Shown here: piece after piece, positions 22,401 through 35,053 of the stretch | Layout: each line of letters opens with the position of its first letter | How positions within the stretch are numbered: position 1 is the stretch's first letter | Assembly (NCBI GenBank): GCA_904063045.1 | Contig: CAJFCJ010000014.1 | Coordinates: 1,423,643-1,487,642, forward strand | Length of the DNA stretch: 64,000 nucleotides | Direction of reading: 5' to 3' | Source: Dimorphilus gyrociliatus | Lineage: Eukaryota > Annelida > Polychaeta > Dinophilidae | Notes under the pieces: model-generated | The model's database searches: none | What the model was told of the DNA's origin: nothing | Seen by the model: the letters and a program-made list of their open reading frames with translations, nothing else | Translations under genes and position numbers: made by a program

Positions 22401-25400
22401 ATAATATATATTTAAAGATAAATGACAATAAAAGAAGTTTAACTTCTTTCACTTTTCTAATTGGTTATGATAATAATAAATCATTAGTTTAAAAGTGGAT
22501 AAAGGAAACAAAGATATAGGAATAAATGATTAAATGATTCCATTTTTACATAAAAAATAAATACAACTAAATACAACAATTAAATGATGACGTCTTATTC
22601 ATTTCCTTTCAATTACTCACATGCTCATAATCCTGCATGCCAACATTGTAAGGATAGAAAAAAAAATATAAAATCTAATTAGAATTACAAACAAAAGGAA
22701 TTTAGAATATTTAAAGAAATATATATATATATTAATATATATACAGTATATATTTCAAATATATATATGAAGAAAATATTTCTAATATCCTTTAATTGAT
22801 TTGTAATAAAGGAGGAAGGAATAGAAATAATCACATTTTGTTTTTGTTTACAACAACTAAAAGAGGTATTGAAAGTTATGAGAAATGGTTAAGGAGGACA
22901 AGGATAATAACAATAATTCACATATTATTGAATCACTAATAATAGGTATAAGAATAATTTTTAACTGAATTTCAAATTCAACCTGGTTTGAATGTCTGGT
23001 TTGAATGTCTTATATAAATATATAAATATATACATATATATACATATTATGTGTCTTTTTTTTACTACTTATTGAATATTTTACCTGTCTTGAAACCATC
23101 GGTTTCTCCAAATTTTGTAAGATAATAAGATAAGAAGAGCCAGTTTGTAACTTCTTATTTAAAAGGCAGTCCTTTTTTTTAGCAGAATGATTATTGTATT
23201 TAATAAGATATTATTTATTAATTACCTCGAATAAATCTTTTGGATTACCAACAACAGCAAAAAGATGGGGCCATAGAGCAACCTCAGTTTTTCTTGCGCA
23301 ATGAACAATAGTTTCATGATGAAACTCTGGAAATTCTTGAATAAAAGCAACTACCCTTGGTAGCAGTGGATCTGGTGTTGGATCTTTACTAGTAGCTTCT
23401 TCTTCTAACACTTCGTGCAATAATAATTCGAGAACATGTGGAAAATAAGGTAAACTTTGATAACTAAACGCCAACTGAAGAGCATGAACACCCAAGCTGT
23501 TGTTTAAAGAATTTTTGGTAAATATACTCAAATACATTAGTATATATATATAAAATAAATAATATAATGGAATAGCCTACTTTCGTCTGAGCAGCTGACG
23601 TAGAACATGATGCAGAAATATCTGACTCTGTTTAAATGTTATACATTCATTCACTGAAAAGAGTATATAACTATAAAAAAACAATTACTTACAGTTCTTT
23701 CTAAAGCCAAATAAGGCCAGCTATCATGAAATTGATCCCCACTAGTTTTATAAGTGACAGCATCACTAATTGTTCCTAAAATCACTCCAGCTTCAAAGAG
23801 AATTGCTAAATATATAAAACTAATTATATGCCTTTTTTCATTATTTATTATAATTGATAATAATATACCCAGTGGATAAAGGTCAACTTTTATTGGTAGC
23901 ATAATTCTTTTAGACATAAAACTATGAGCTTTTGAATCTTCACTGTGAGGGAGAGGTAACCAAACTTTTATTCCAAAAGCTCCGCAACCTAACCACAATG
24001 CGTCACATATATATCTTGTATCTTTCTTTGAATTTGTTGCGCACATAGACCACATATTCTCAACTGAAGATGCTACCATCACAGGTGCACAGAAAGGCAA
24101 CTAATAAGGAAAAATGATATAATTCCCAAAAGCTTATATAATTGTTTTCATAAGGTATTACCGGTTTATCTTCAGTTTGAGACTTCAGTTGCATTCCCGA
24201 GCGATCTCTTTGAAACATAAGCAATTTTCCTGCTACATTTAGGAGTATACTCTCTGCTTCGAACTCAGTTTGTTGAGGTATTTTCACAGATGCTAAAATA
24301 TTCAATCATAACGAATTACTTGTCGTTGCTAATAAATTAAATAATATAAAATAACCAGTTTCTGTTCTAAATGGCGTCATGGCTACCCAGGTTACTAGAA
24401 GAGGTTGGGGTACAAAGTTCCCAATAGGAACTTCTTGAATTTTTGTTGTTATGACAGTAGCATCTGCAGAAGAAATATTATTAATCAAACAGGTAATTTA
24501 ATCAATTATAGAATAATATAAAAGTCATTTAAAAACATACAGCTGCCTTTATTCTTCTTCCTCTCCATTTTTAAGAGCATTATATGTGCATCCAGACATA
24601 AAACAACCAATAAATCTTTAAATGTGTTCAATAACAATAGCTGAAAAGGAACTTTAACTACTTCACTAAATGTATTATCCAATTTTGTTTCTCTTGTGTA
24701 AAATCGAATCTATTCAGGAAATGATTAGATTACAATTTAAAATTGAAAAATATTTAACAATATTAGAATATTTACTTCATCTCTCTGTTCTGGAATATTG
24801 TAACAAGCAGCGCATATAAATTCTTTCCACCAAGTTAAACCACCTGAAACAACTACTTCTCTCTCCTAAAACATTAAAAGGGAATTTTAGAAGGAAAAAG
24901 CTAATAAAATTAATATTTTTAATCTATTTTTAATAATTTACCTGATTTTCATTGCCAAATAATTTCCATCGTCTTGAGTTTAAGGCAAAGTGAGCAAGTC
25001 CCGTTTTACCAGCTACTGCTACACATTTACCATTAGAATCAACGGCAGAATACTGTAAAATAAACAAAGATTTTGATTTATTAAGAAATATCAAAAGAAA
25101 AAATACAAACTCTTATTGGAAAATTATGAGTTAAATATGCTTCTGGTATTGGTAATACTGTCCAATGTCTACCACCAAAAGCGCTAATTAGCTCTCCATG
25201 TTCAACTTGAGAGTGCCAATTTTTAGATGAAAATTCATCAACGCTTAAATACAGTCTATCTTCTCCTTGAAGAAGTATTTGACCTTGATTGGTCTTCAAA
25301 ATCGTGAAATTGAAAATATTTAATTAATATAATATGATTTTTTAAAGAAACAAAATTAAAACTAACAGTTCCGCAATTCGAATTTGATGCACTCTTAACA

Positions 25401-27403
25401 AATGACAAAACTTGAAGTGATAGATTACTTTTTCCAGATTCCTCATTAGTTGTTTGTTCATCATCGTTGATTATCCACAGATGATAACCTTCACAACTCC
25501 ATTCCTATTTGATTAAAAATACATATTATATATGTTTATGAAATAAATAGAAAGAAATTTGATTTTCACTCACAAGAGATTTAATTCTTGAATTAGGATT
25601 AGAAAAGAGTTTATGATTTGAACTATATGCATGAAAATAATAGTTATTATTTTATAATTTATAGTTTTTAATTAAATAATAAAATTTCAATCTTTACCTG
25701 TGATCAAACGTTAAAGAACACAATAAAAGTGATCCAAATACACTCCATAATCCAAAACCTCCGTGTTGCCAAGTCATTATTAAAACACGTCCGTCAGGAG
25801 TCCATTTCAACATTTCAGCACTACCACAAACATGTCTAGCATCTAAGTAAACATAAAACATTTTAATTTCCTATACTAAAGAAATTAGCAGCGTTGTATC
25901 GTTTTTTAATCTATTTACCAGGAAAATCTCTTGTTGGAACTACTAATCTTGAGGAAATTTGTAAGGCACCAGTCATTTCATCAAGGCAATAAACAATTCC
26001 CTCTCCACTATATTGGTAAATTAACACTAATTAATATGCACAAGTACATAAAATAGAATGGAATAAAAGACCAGCTTAAGTTATCTATTTAAACGTACTT
26101 TTCGCATCCAAAAGCCATAAGAAGATACTTATGATTAACGCCACAACTTACTGCATCATGTAAATCAGGAGCCCACACAGCTTGCATTTGCTTTAATAAA
26201 GACAAAAAAATTATTTAACTTATAACATACGACGCTACATGTAAACGAAAAAGAATCTTACTCCTGGATCAAACTTTACTGAGCTAGAAGTTAAATAAGC
26301 AGCTTTTCCATTTGATAGCACTATTAAGAATCCATGAAGTAGGGAGTCATACTCCAAATGTGTTATATAAACATCCGGATCTGAGAGTTGAGCGGCTATA
26401 ACAATTATGAAAACATTACAAATCTTATTTCTTCTATATTTGATTTCTTTACGTTACCTCCAGAATTTTCTAGATCAGTAGAAAAAGGCACATGGGCTAA
26501 TGTAACTGTAAATTCACCATTTAATAAACCATCCCATCGAAGTCTTTGTAATAATCCATATCCAGTACATATTAATAATTCGTCTTTAATACATTCAATA
26601 CTATTTAAAAAATACGCATTATTGCCATTTACAATGAATATAAAATTATATACCATTTAACATTTCCAGGAATTTGAGTAGAACCTGATGGACTAACGAC
26701 TAAAGCAGGAATATGCTCATCTTCAACGCTTGTTTCCTGAAGGTGTTTCCTTTGGAAAATAAGGTGTTCGTTCATAAAAGATACATTATAGATTATATTA
26801 CGGGTTACATAGTTAAATAATTAACAACACTAAAATGACTATCGAAAATTATAAAGTAATTTACAATCAGTCTACTTTTTCAATATTGCCTAAATTATTA
26901 TAAAATTACATTTAAATATATTTAACAGCATCCATTTTTATATTTTACCTCTGTTCAAAAGTTGTATACACTGCACAAGGATGCTTCGTTTTGTCTAAAG
27001 AGATCTTGAAGAAGAGAATATATCCTTTAGAAGTCTAAAAATTAGGTTTTATTTAATAAAGGTAAATTGTTATTTAGGAGGAAGTAAGCTACTACTTACA
27101 CATATCGCAACCATAGATGAGTCCGGTCTCCATATAAATAGTTCATTCTCCCCATATTCTTTTAAGGATTCTGAATCTCTTGTATACAAAATAATTTGCA
27201 CAGCAGGCTATATATAAATTGATAACATTAAAAAGTAACCAAAATATAAATTAAACATATCTTACTTTGCAGTACCAAATAGAAAAATGTCTTGCAGATA
27301 ATAAGCCCAAAAAAATTCTTTCTCTATTGGAACTAATTTGCAGCCAATTTTCTTCTGCATTCAAAGGTCTTAATTGCCTAGGCCAACCAATTGGAAAATA
27401 CAT
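19402..27403 (-). CDS. RIC1: RIC1, Rab6A-GEF complex partner 1
   Basis: Thirty-one exons on minus give 1,379 residues (human about 1,423). Exons: 27403-27266, 27207-27100, 27034-26949, 26749-26654, 26600-26458, 26395-26262, 26190-26099, 26007-25919, 25842-25698, 25622-25574, 25504-25367, 25293-25111, 25052-24942, 24865-24776, 24709-24541, 24463-24356, 24292-24162, 24100-23869, 23805-23693, 23627-23581, 23496-23226, 23171-23085, 22133-22049, 21868-21765, 20977-20679, 20601-20489, 20419-20307, 20243-20180, 20126-19970, 19907-19719, 19657-19402. With RGP1, RIC1 activates Rab6 at the Golgi for endosome-to-Golgi transport. Diagnostic segments: [14 protein letters not shown] start, two-propeller WD region ([17 protein letters not shown]), [89 protein letters not shown], and a C-terminus ending DCVIS. 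Most introns are 45-80 bp; those at 22134-23084 and 20978-21764 are longer. Confidence 0.96.
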
Positions 27404-28453
27404 TTCTTTTATTAATTTTTTAACTCAACTTTCCTGTAATGTGGAAAAAAAGTTTTAAAATATATTAAATACTAGAAGGTATTGAAAATATTTGTTAGCT
27501 CTCTGTTATTCTATTATTGTTACGATTATTGTTATTATTATTATACAATAACAACAGTTCTTCTTTTCTGTTTCTGAAGCTTAGCTTATTTAAAATCATA
27601 TATTTGAGTATTAAAAAGGATTTCTTTCATTGAGTACTTTTATGTATAAAATACTTTTAACTAGTTACCAACTATTTTAAACTAGTAATATTTACTGTAA
27701 TATTCATTTCTTTCAATAAAAAACATATGCTGTCTGCAGAAAGCTAAATGGTTTAGATCAAAATTCACAAAATAATCAATTGATTAAATAACATAATATT
27801 TTGTGACAAATCTTTGTATATTTACTACGTTATCTGTCAACATAAAATGACTAGATTATTACCATTGCAAGATAGATTCAGCAATTATCCAAATTTCGTT
27901 TTTGGTCTATTCGTTTAAACGCATCTAGACATGATCAATAACTAAATAGAAGAAATTCCTTTTAATACAGTAACAATTTTTAACTGTATTATTTTTCAAC
28001 TATTTCTTGAAAGTAATAGTGATCCGATATACGGTTTGAACAAAGAATCAACTTAAATAAAATAGGGGATTAGAAGAATACACGGCAGCTTTCTACTGAA
28101 TGTTTTACTGCCACAGTACAATTTTATTGGCCAATCACAATCACGTATGTTTATAAAAACTGGTATTTTACTTCTTAAGACATACAGATGACATTAAATT
28201 CTGTCACTATGAAAAAATATACTATCAAAATATTTCCTTGATTTTCAATATTCCAAAAACAAACTAATTTCTGGCATATTTATCACGTGATTATCATGTG
28301 ATAGTCGGTTTCACTTCATATTTCTTACTTGCCCTCTAATACTACAGTAAACTATCAAAGATTTGGACTAAATAATATACTTAGCAACAAAACTGTATTC
28401 AAACAAGAATAAAATTTGAACATTTCTACAAACTATACATTAAAAATAACTAG
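27404..28453. other. Intergenic, RIC1 promoter side and RPP30 3' flank
   Basis: No open frame with support. A CATTACAG acceptor-like site sits about 30 bases before the RIC1 start, on minus. Otherwise AT-rich sequence without recognisable signals. Confidence 0.55.
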
Positions 28454-30155
28454 CTATTCTGCTTTCGCTTTTTTACAAATTAATTCTTCATCAGAGGATG
28501 ATTCTTCATCTTTATCACTATTTAAGTCTACAACATCTGAATCTGAACTAGAATCTGGTATTAAATGGCGTTGATGCTTCTTTAAATCGCTAATTTTCTG
28601 GATCATAATAACACCCTTAGCAGTTTTTCTTGTTTCTACAACGTAATGTATTAAATAAACCACTTTAAGAAAAATATGTGTTTATCATTAAAGTACTCAC
28701 CAGCTCTTGATAAGACATTCAAACAATTTTTACCTACTGTAGCTTTTCGATACGATTGATTCATATCAAATAAGCAACATCTATAATAAAGTATAAAGTA
28801 TAATTTAAATGGAAAAGCCAGTAGGTTACTTACAAGTTAGAAACGTCAGCAGGTGCTCTTAAGAGCATGATCTGCAATGAAAGTTAAAATTATGTAAGAA
28901 AGTAATTATAATCACAAACTACTTACATTATCACAAGCACTTGAAAGAATAATATTCTAAAGTGGGAATATATGTTAACTATAATGAAAACTGGAATTTT
29001 CTGAGAAATTAACTAACCTTATTTTTACAGATTGAAATTAAAGATTGAGCGTTACATATTATATTGACCCTACTAAAATGGTCATTTATCATTGGTGTGT
29101 ATATTATTTCAAAATGTAATCCTCTTCTTATAGCCTATATAGAATAGTGAACAACAAACATTGCATATACATTATAGATACAAATATAATAACTTATATA
29201 TACCACTCCAATTGACGTTCGTTTGAAGTGAAAGCCCAGACTTTCCGTTAAATCCAAAGATATTATATCAACTTCTAATTGATTGCAAGCCATCTGCGTT
29301 AAATACGATTATATAAATATTATTTTGATTAAAAAGTTGACAACTTACATGTAAAACCTTTTCGTTTGTTGGCAGAACAGCTTGAATGTCGTACGCTTGA
29401 ACCTCTTTATGAGTCTAAAAGGATATTTTATTCTATTAAAAAGTTAAAGCACTTTTTTAAATGTCTATTTTAAGTACTTGTGCGAAATGAGCAGCAGCAG
29501 GATCCGATAAAATCCATGTGCATCTTGTATATTGAGTAAAATGAGGACAAATTTCCTTTGAAAAAAGTATAGCATTATTATAATAACAATATCATTTTTT
29601 ATTAATTTATATACTTGAAGCTTTTTAACATCATCTTTGTTTAATTTTATATTTTCTGGGTTAACAACGGTTGGTTTTGGCTGTAAAATAAAGTAAATGT
29701 GTTAAATTTAGTCTACATATATATATATATTTTATACATACTTTTTTGGATTTTTTTTCTTGAATAATATTTTCTACAAAGTAATTTATTGCAACGGCAT
29801 CATATCCGACTGGAAAGAAGTTAACAAAAATTATATTAAGCAAGAAAAAAACTCTTTGGCTTAGTATTTATTTTGGAATTAATAATGCATAATTTCTTTA
29901 TTTCTAACATTTATAGAACTTTGAAAAGAAATTCTTTTTATAATTTTATTACATAAATACTCTTTGATTAAGAGCCACATGGTTAAATAGTGCTAAATTA
30001 AAGTATATGGTATTATCGTCCATTATGGTCGGCTAATCGCAAAAGTTACCAAACAACTTACGATTCACTGCTCTTTCTACTCTTTTATACAACTCCTTTT
30101 TATCTGGTGTATACAATATATTTAAGTCAATGTTTTGGTGCCGAAATTGAGTCAT
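28454..30155 (-). CDS. RPP30: Ribonuclease P protein subunit p30
   Basis: Eleven exons on minus: 30155-30062, 29809-29742, 29680-29615, 29555-29478, 29414-29349, 29293-29204, 29134-29018, 28956-28927, 28871-28834, 28780-28701, 28635-28454; 302 residues (human 268). It is a protein subunit of nuclear RNase P and RNase MRP, acting in tRNA 5' maturation and rRNA processing. The family's TIM-barrel-like landmarks are visible: LGYDAVAINYFVE near the N-terminus, YDIQAVLPTNEKVLH, VDIISLDLTE, HFKRTSIGVAIRRGLHFEIIYTPMI, and ETRKTAKGVIMIQK near the end. The tail is longer than in human and acidic/Ser-rich (DSSSDSDVVDLNSDKDEESSSDEE), ending in a KKAKAE segment as human RPP30 ends in a similar KKAK motif. 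One exon is only 30 nt. All phases agree. Confidence 0.95.
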
Positions 30156-30672
30156 GTCCAAGAATATCCGCTAAATACACACTATTGACAGAAATTCATC
30201 CGAATTCTTAGAATACGATGTCCATAAAAATTTATGGCCTACAAAAAGCTCCCTACTTTATTAAAGAGTTATTTTTTCATAAAGTAGGCAGACTTAGTAT
30301 CCAATTTAGAATTATATACTTAAAAAATGACTTTAAATGGCGCTGTTATTATTTTAAAGAAAATAAATTCTGTTTAATCAAATTATTGTAGTTTTAAAAC
30401 TGTTTCAACAACAATGCAACTTTTTCTTTAAAGTAATTGATGCATGATGAATGTTTCATGAATGTACTTCTGTGTTTTACTCCAAATTAAACACATAAAT
30501 ATTTAAGTGGGTTATTGGGTCATCATTGATTTTTATTTATTTGCTTTCTCCCTTACAAAGTAGACAAAGAATATACTTTGCGCTGAAACGTAATGGCGGT
30601 TATCACGTGATCAATACACAATAAGTAATGTCATTTCAACCGACTCATGATTAAGTGAAAGAAGAGTTGGAC
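30156..30672. promoter_or_regulatory. Shared head-to-head promoter region of RPP30 and SEPSECS
   Basis: The two start codons lie 517 bp apart on opposite strands. The AT-rich spacer contains no recognisable core element by eye; any shared control is inference. Confidence 0.45.
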
Positions 30673-32258
30673 ATGAATTCTGATAGTGAGAAGTTTTTAT
30701 CCAAACTGATACCAGAATCCTATGCAAGGATGGGTATAGAGTCTCGGCGAACTCATCAAAATTTAATCAGACAATTGATGGAACAGAGAAAATTGCCGGC
30801 AAATGGATGGCCAGTAAAAACGATAGAATCATTCCTCTCAGAAGTTTCATTAATGGATTCGAACAATTTTGTTGATAGATGCGGTGTCGGTGAAAGAGAA
30901 GGAAGAGTTATTAGCGATTTAGTTGCCAAAAGACATTTTGGACTGTCTCATGGAATTGGAAGGTAGATATATATGTCATATATGTTTATCTTACTTAATT
31001 GTGCTTTTTATCAAAGGTCAGGTGATATATCGGCTCCCCAACCAAAAGCTGCTGGTTCTAGTCTACTCTCGCAAATCGCTAATTCCTTGGTACTTGATCT
31101 ATTAAAGGCAATGGGACTTCCGACAACAAAGGCTGCAGTCATAATACCATGTGCTACTGGAATGTCGCTAATGCTGTGCATCCTAGCCCTAAGACGAAAG
31201 CGATCTACAGCTAATTATGTGCTTTTTCCAAGAATCGATCAGAAATCTTGCGTTAAGAGTATTGTCTCAGCCGGCCTTGAACCAATCATTGTTGAGCCGA
31301 CAATATCAGGAGATGAACTCTGTACAAACATAGACTTATTAAAGAAAAATATCGAGGAATACGGTTCAGATAATATTGTTTGTGTTATGTCAACAACATC
31401 TTGTTTTGCTCCGAGAGTGAATGATAATCTTATTGAAATATCAAAATTGTGCGCTGCAATGAAAATTCCCCACGTAGTAAATAACGCTTATGGATTACAA
31501 TGCACAAAATGTTTGCATCAAATCGAACAAGCAACAAGAATTGGACGAGTTGATGTATTTGTTCAATCGACTGATAAAAACCTTTTAGTGCCGGTCGGTG
31601 GATCTATAATTGCAGGTAAATACTGAAATTCTTGGGTAAATGACATATTACTTTTATCATTTTTACTATTCTTTGCATAACTCTTCCCTCTTTATCTAAT
31701 AAATTATTAAGATGGTTTTTTTTTATAGGTATTGATCGTTGCTTCATTCAAACTGTTAGCTCTACATATCCAGGAAGAGGTTCTTCTACTCCGTCTATAG
31801 ATGTATTGATAACTTTATTACAAATTGGGAAGGAAGGCTATTTGAAGCTTGTCGCTGAAAGAAAAGAGATATACATATACTTGAAGGAAAAACTCAATGA
31901 AATCTCCATGAAGTATGGTGAAAAATTATTGAAAACTACTCATAATGGAATATCAATGGCGATGACTTTGAATAGTTTCGGATCAAATGTTACAGAAATC
32001 GGTTCTATGCTTTACAAAAGATTAGTATGCGGATCTCGAGTTGTTTTATGTCAAGGTCAAAAAGAAGTTTGCGGTATAAATTATACAGCTTGGGGTAGTC
32101 ATTGCAATAATTACCCCCATAATTATTTAACTGCTGCAGCAGCTTTAGGTACAAGTAAGACTGATGTTGATGTGTTCATTCAAAGATTAGACAAAGTTTT
32201 AACGAAATCCAGAGGCCAAAATGGATCTCGAAAGGAAGAAGTTCAAACAAATGAGTAG
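30673..32258 (+). CDS. SEPSECS: O-phosphoseryl-tRNA(Sec) selenium transferase (SepSecS)
   Basis: Exons 30673-30962, 31017-31615 and 31729-32258 give 472 residues (human 501). This PLP enzyme converts phosphoseryl-tRNA(Sec) to selenocysteinyl-tRNA(Sec) with selenophosphate. Conserved blocks: [76 protein letters not shown], and the Schiff-base site [19 protein letters not shown], where the Lys binds PLP, followed by [18 protein letters not shown]. The C-terminus is shorter than in human, without the long acidic tail. Its presence implies a functional selenoprotein pathway. The start at 30673 gives [17 protein letters not shown], a normal N-terminus for the family. Confidence 0.97.
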
Positions 32259-32649
32259 TATTAAGTTTTTAGAAAACTTTTTAGTTTTGAGTGAATATTA
32301 AATGTATTTAATTATATTAATTGTCTCAAAGTCAACATTTTTTTTTCCATATTTTGTAAAAATATTTTATATTATTCTTTTGCTTTTCTATAAAAAATGA
32401 TCTATTTTGAAAGTTTTGTTTTTATAATATTCAGATGTTTTTTTCTCATTTTGAACAAATGTTAAACCTTAAAGAAATATAATTAGTAAAAATAAATAGA
32501 ACTTAACATAATAGACTAAAGAAAAATAATTTCCAACAAATAACTCTATCAAGCTTAAAAACTGGTCAAATACGTTAACATGTTAGTATATATACAGTGT
32601 ATACTGTATATATGCAAAATTATCCTGTAACAAAAATAGTTTTACATGC
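32259..32649. other. Convergent 3' flanks of SEPSECS and SIL1
   Basis: A 391-bp AT-rich spacer between stop codons. It holds another copy of the ATATACAGT/ACTGTATAT palindromic motif at about 32,588-32,613. Confidence 0.6.
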
Positions 32650-33923
32650 TCATAAGTCACTCTTTGACGGTTTGCTAAAGTTATTAAGAACTTTATCGAA
32701 AAGTTCAGCTAAACTCTCAAAATAACCATCACCATCTATATCATTTGCTGCCAATACCCGATATTCATCTCTCAGGACCTTTAAGTTACTTCTATGCATT
32801 AAGTCATTTGTTTTGCAATTCATTGCAACTAATGATTTAACAACTTTCTCCCTTGAATCATGTTCGTCAACTTGAAGCAAACTCCAAGAATTCTCACACC
32901 AATTTCTTTCAGATAAAGATGTTAAAACTTTATTGTAAATTTTCTTTGCTGTTTCTCTTTCCAGATGTTTTGAATTCTCACATTCCGTCATCATATCAGT
33001 TATAAAAGTCAATATTTTTATTTTAAGTTTAATTAATCCTGGTCTTTGTAATATTTTTTCAAGTTCGTCCAAGCCGCCATGTTGAATGAAAGTGTGCAGA
33101 CCAACTGGAATATTACGTACTAAGGCAGAGGTTGCGTATAAAATTTTTATTGATACGTCTTCATCGGTAATAATCGCCAATCGTCTAATTAATACTGATA
33201 CGTGGTGTATAACCTTAACTTGAACTTGTGGATTTGACTGAACAGCAGCGGCGAAACATAAAGCTGTATTGAAAAGACATTTTTATTTAATATTATGATC
33301 TTAAGACTTTAATGTATCTATATTAACTTACCAGCTGCTTTAGCGATTTCAAAATCAGTCGAGTTCATATCATTTATTAATAATGGTATTCCACCCATCT
33401 TCATCCATTCCTGGCCATTATCAACTTGATGCAGAAGACCGTCCAAATCATTTAATATACGAAGGTGTGTATCTCTAGCTTTTCTACCATTATATTCTTT
33501 AAATAGAGATTTAAGAATTTCAGCATCAGTCTGGTAGTTAGCATTTAGAGCTTCAAAATCTTTCTTTAACTCATCCATAGAGCGTAATTTTTTTTCCTTA
33601 AGGAGACTTTTAAGATATATCTCATCGGTTATAGACGGTTGATCGTCGGGTACCACTACCAAGTTATCATTCTGCCCTTTATTGTCGTTTTCATCCATAA
33701 GCTTAGCTTCTTTCTTTCCAGTTTCCAGATTTAATCTCACATGAAGACCTGGTGGAATAGCTTGATCTTCTTTTACAGTTTGCCATTCTTTGGTAGGGTA
33801 AAATTTTTCTCCAGAAATTTTATGTTTGTCTTCCGAATAACGGATTTTTACTCCCTCCTTTGCTTGACTGTAAGACCACATAGTCAAAGCAAGTAAAAAA
33901 GTAGCTAAAACAAATTTATTCAT
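32650..33923 (-). CDS. SIL1: SIL1, nucleotide exchange factor for BiP
   Basis: Two exons on minus, 33923-33332 and 33263-32650 (phase 1 junction), 401 residues (human 461). An N-terminal signal peptide is clear (basic MNK, hydrophobic FVLATFLLALTMWSYS). IPPGLHVRLNLETGKKEAKL and the armadillo-like helical repeats that follow match SIL1, the ER-lumen factor that releases ADP from the Hsp70 BiP. The protein ends KPSKSDL; KSDL resembles a KDEL-type retrieval tail, though Ser-Asp is not the usual core. Human SIL1 also has a non-canonical ER-retention tail. The gene shares a 357-bp head-to-head spacer with SNRPC. Confidence 0.94.
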
Positions 33924-34280
33924 AATGACAATCTAATCTCTCGAATGTATATTTCGTTAAATAAGTTTTTCAGTAAACTGAACAGGTAATGATATGTACA
34001 CGAGTATTTTGGGGTATATATATACTCTTCGACTGTTTTATAAACGTGTACTTCCGATTTTCCTCTACAAATTTTTCGTATTTTGTATAAAAAAATATTT
34101 TAAAAAGCCCTTTTATAAAATTATGTACAAATTAAATTAATCAGTGATATTTTATAATTTTTTTAGAATTCGAAACTGTCTGTTTGATTTATTCGGTGCG
34201 AACCTTGTATCGGTGAAGAAATATTGTCCATATTAAAACGTTTTAGTATCGAATTTTTTTTGTTGATTAAGTCAGAAACA
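33924..34280. promoter_or_regulatory. Shared head-to-head promoter region of SIL1 and SNRPC
   Basis: A 357-bp spacer between opposite start codons. The SNRPC side ends with TTTTTTTTGTTGATTAAG, which looks like a 3' splice site, nine bases before the ATG. Confidence 0.45.
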
Positions 34281-34763
34281 ATGCCAAAATATTTTTGTGA
34301 TTATTGCGATACCTATTTAACTCACGACTCACCATCTGTCAGGAAAACTCATTGTAACGGTCGTAAACATAAAGATAATGTTCGGATGTATTATCAAAAA
34401 TGGTTGGAAGAACAAGTACAAAAATTAGTTGATGATACTACCGCCGCTTTCCGAGCAGGAAAAATACAAAATCACCCGTTTCAAGGAGCTCCTGGAGTTG
34501 GAGCTATGATCCCACCTCCAGGTGCTCCTGGAGCGCCGGGAATGGTACCAGGTAATATTAAAACAAAATTTTTTTGTTACTTTTTATTGCTTTATATTAA
34601 AATTTTAAAATTAACAAAGCGTGTTGATAACGATTGCTATATATTGTCTGCTATAAAAATAGTAAATTAGTTTTTCATTCTTTCAGGTATGAGACCTCCA
34701 ATGCCACCAATTGGAATACCTCCTCCTATGATGGGAATGCCACCAAATATGCCTCCACATTAA
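34281..34763 (+). CDS. SNRPC: U1 small nuclear ribonucleoprotein C
   Basis: Exons 34281-34551 and 34687-34763, phase 1 junction, 115 residues. The N-terminus [20 protein letters not shown] with [13 protein letters not shown] is the U1-C matrin-type zinc finger (two Cys, two His), which contacts the U1 snRNA/5' splice-site duplex; YYQKWLEEQ follows. The tail is Pro/Met/Gly-rich (repeats of [10 protein letters not shown] and [11 protein letters not shown]), shorter than in human (159). It is part of the major spliceosome and defines GT 5' splice sites. Confidence 0.97.
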
Positions 34764-35053
34764 ATTTTATTGTTTCCATTAGTTCTAGTTTAAAGACGAG
34801 TTTACAAAGTTTGTTTTTTTATGATAAATATATTTTAGCTCGGATCGAAAATAATTTTGGTATGTTTTAATTCACAGTTCCTGGTATATAATAAATATTA
34901 AACAGTTGCTTCTAAGTAATTTCTTCATTAACAAAGGAGGTAATTGCTGTATGAATCAAATTATTCCAGCTGAAAATTTGAGACAGTAAAATTAAGCATT
35001 CTTTTAAAAAAAAATTTCACAAGTTATTTTGAGATGTCAATTAAAATAAACGT
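34764..35053. other. Convergent 3' flanks of SNRPC and ATF7IP-like gene
   Basis: Short AT-rich spacer between stop codons; nothing else recognised. Confidence 0.6.

Noticed and set aside
22785-22793. A second ATATCCTTT (plus strand) suggesting another AT-AC intron
   Set aside because: It lies on the strand opposite the RIC1 gene, inside an intron, with no branch-point motif or coding context.
26388-26660. Plus-strand frame opposite RIC1
   Set aside because: The minus strand encodes a conserved RIC1 exon ([12 protein letters not shown]) with correct splice phases.
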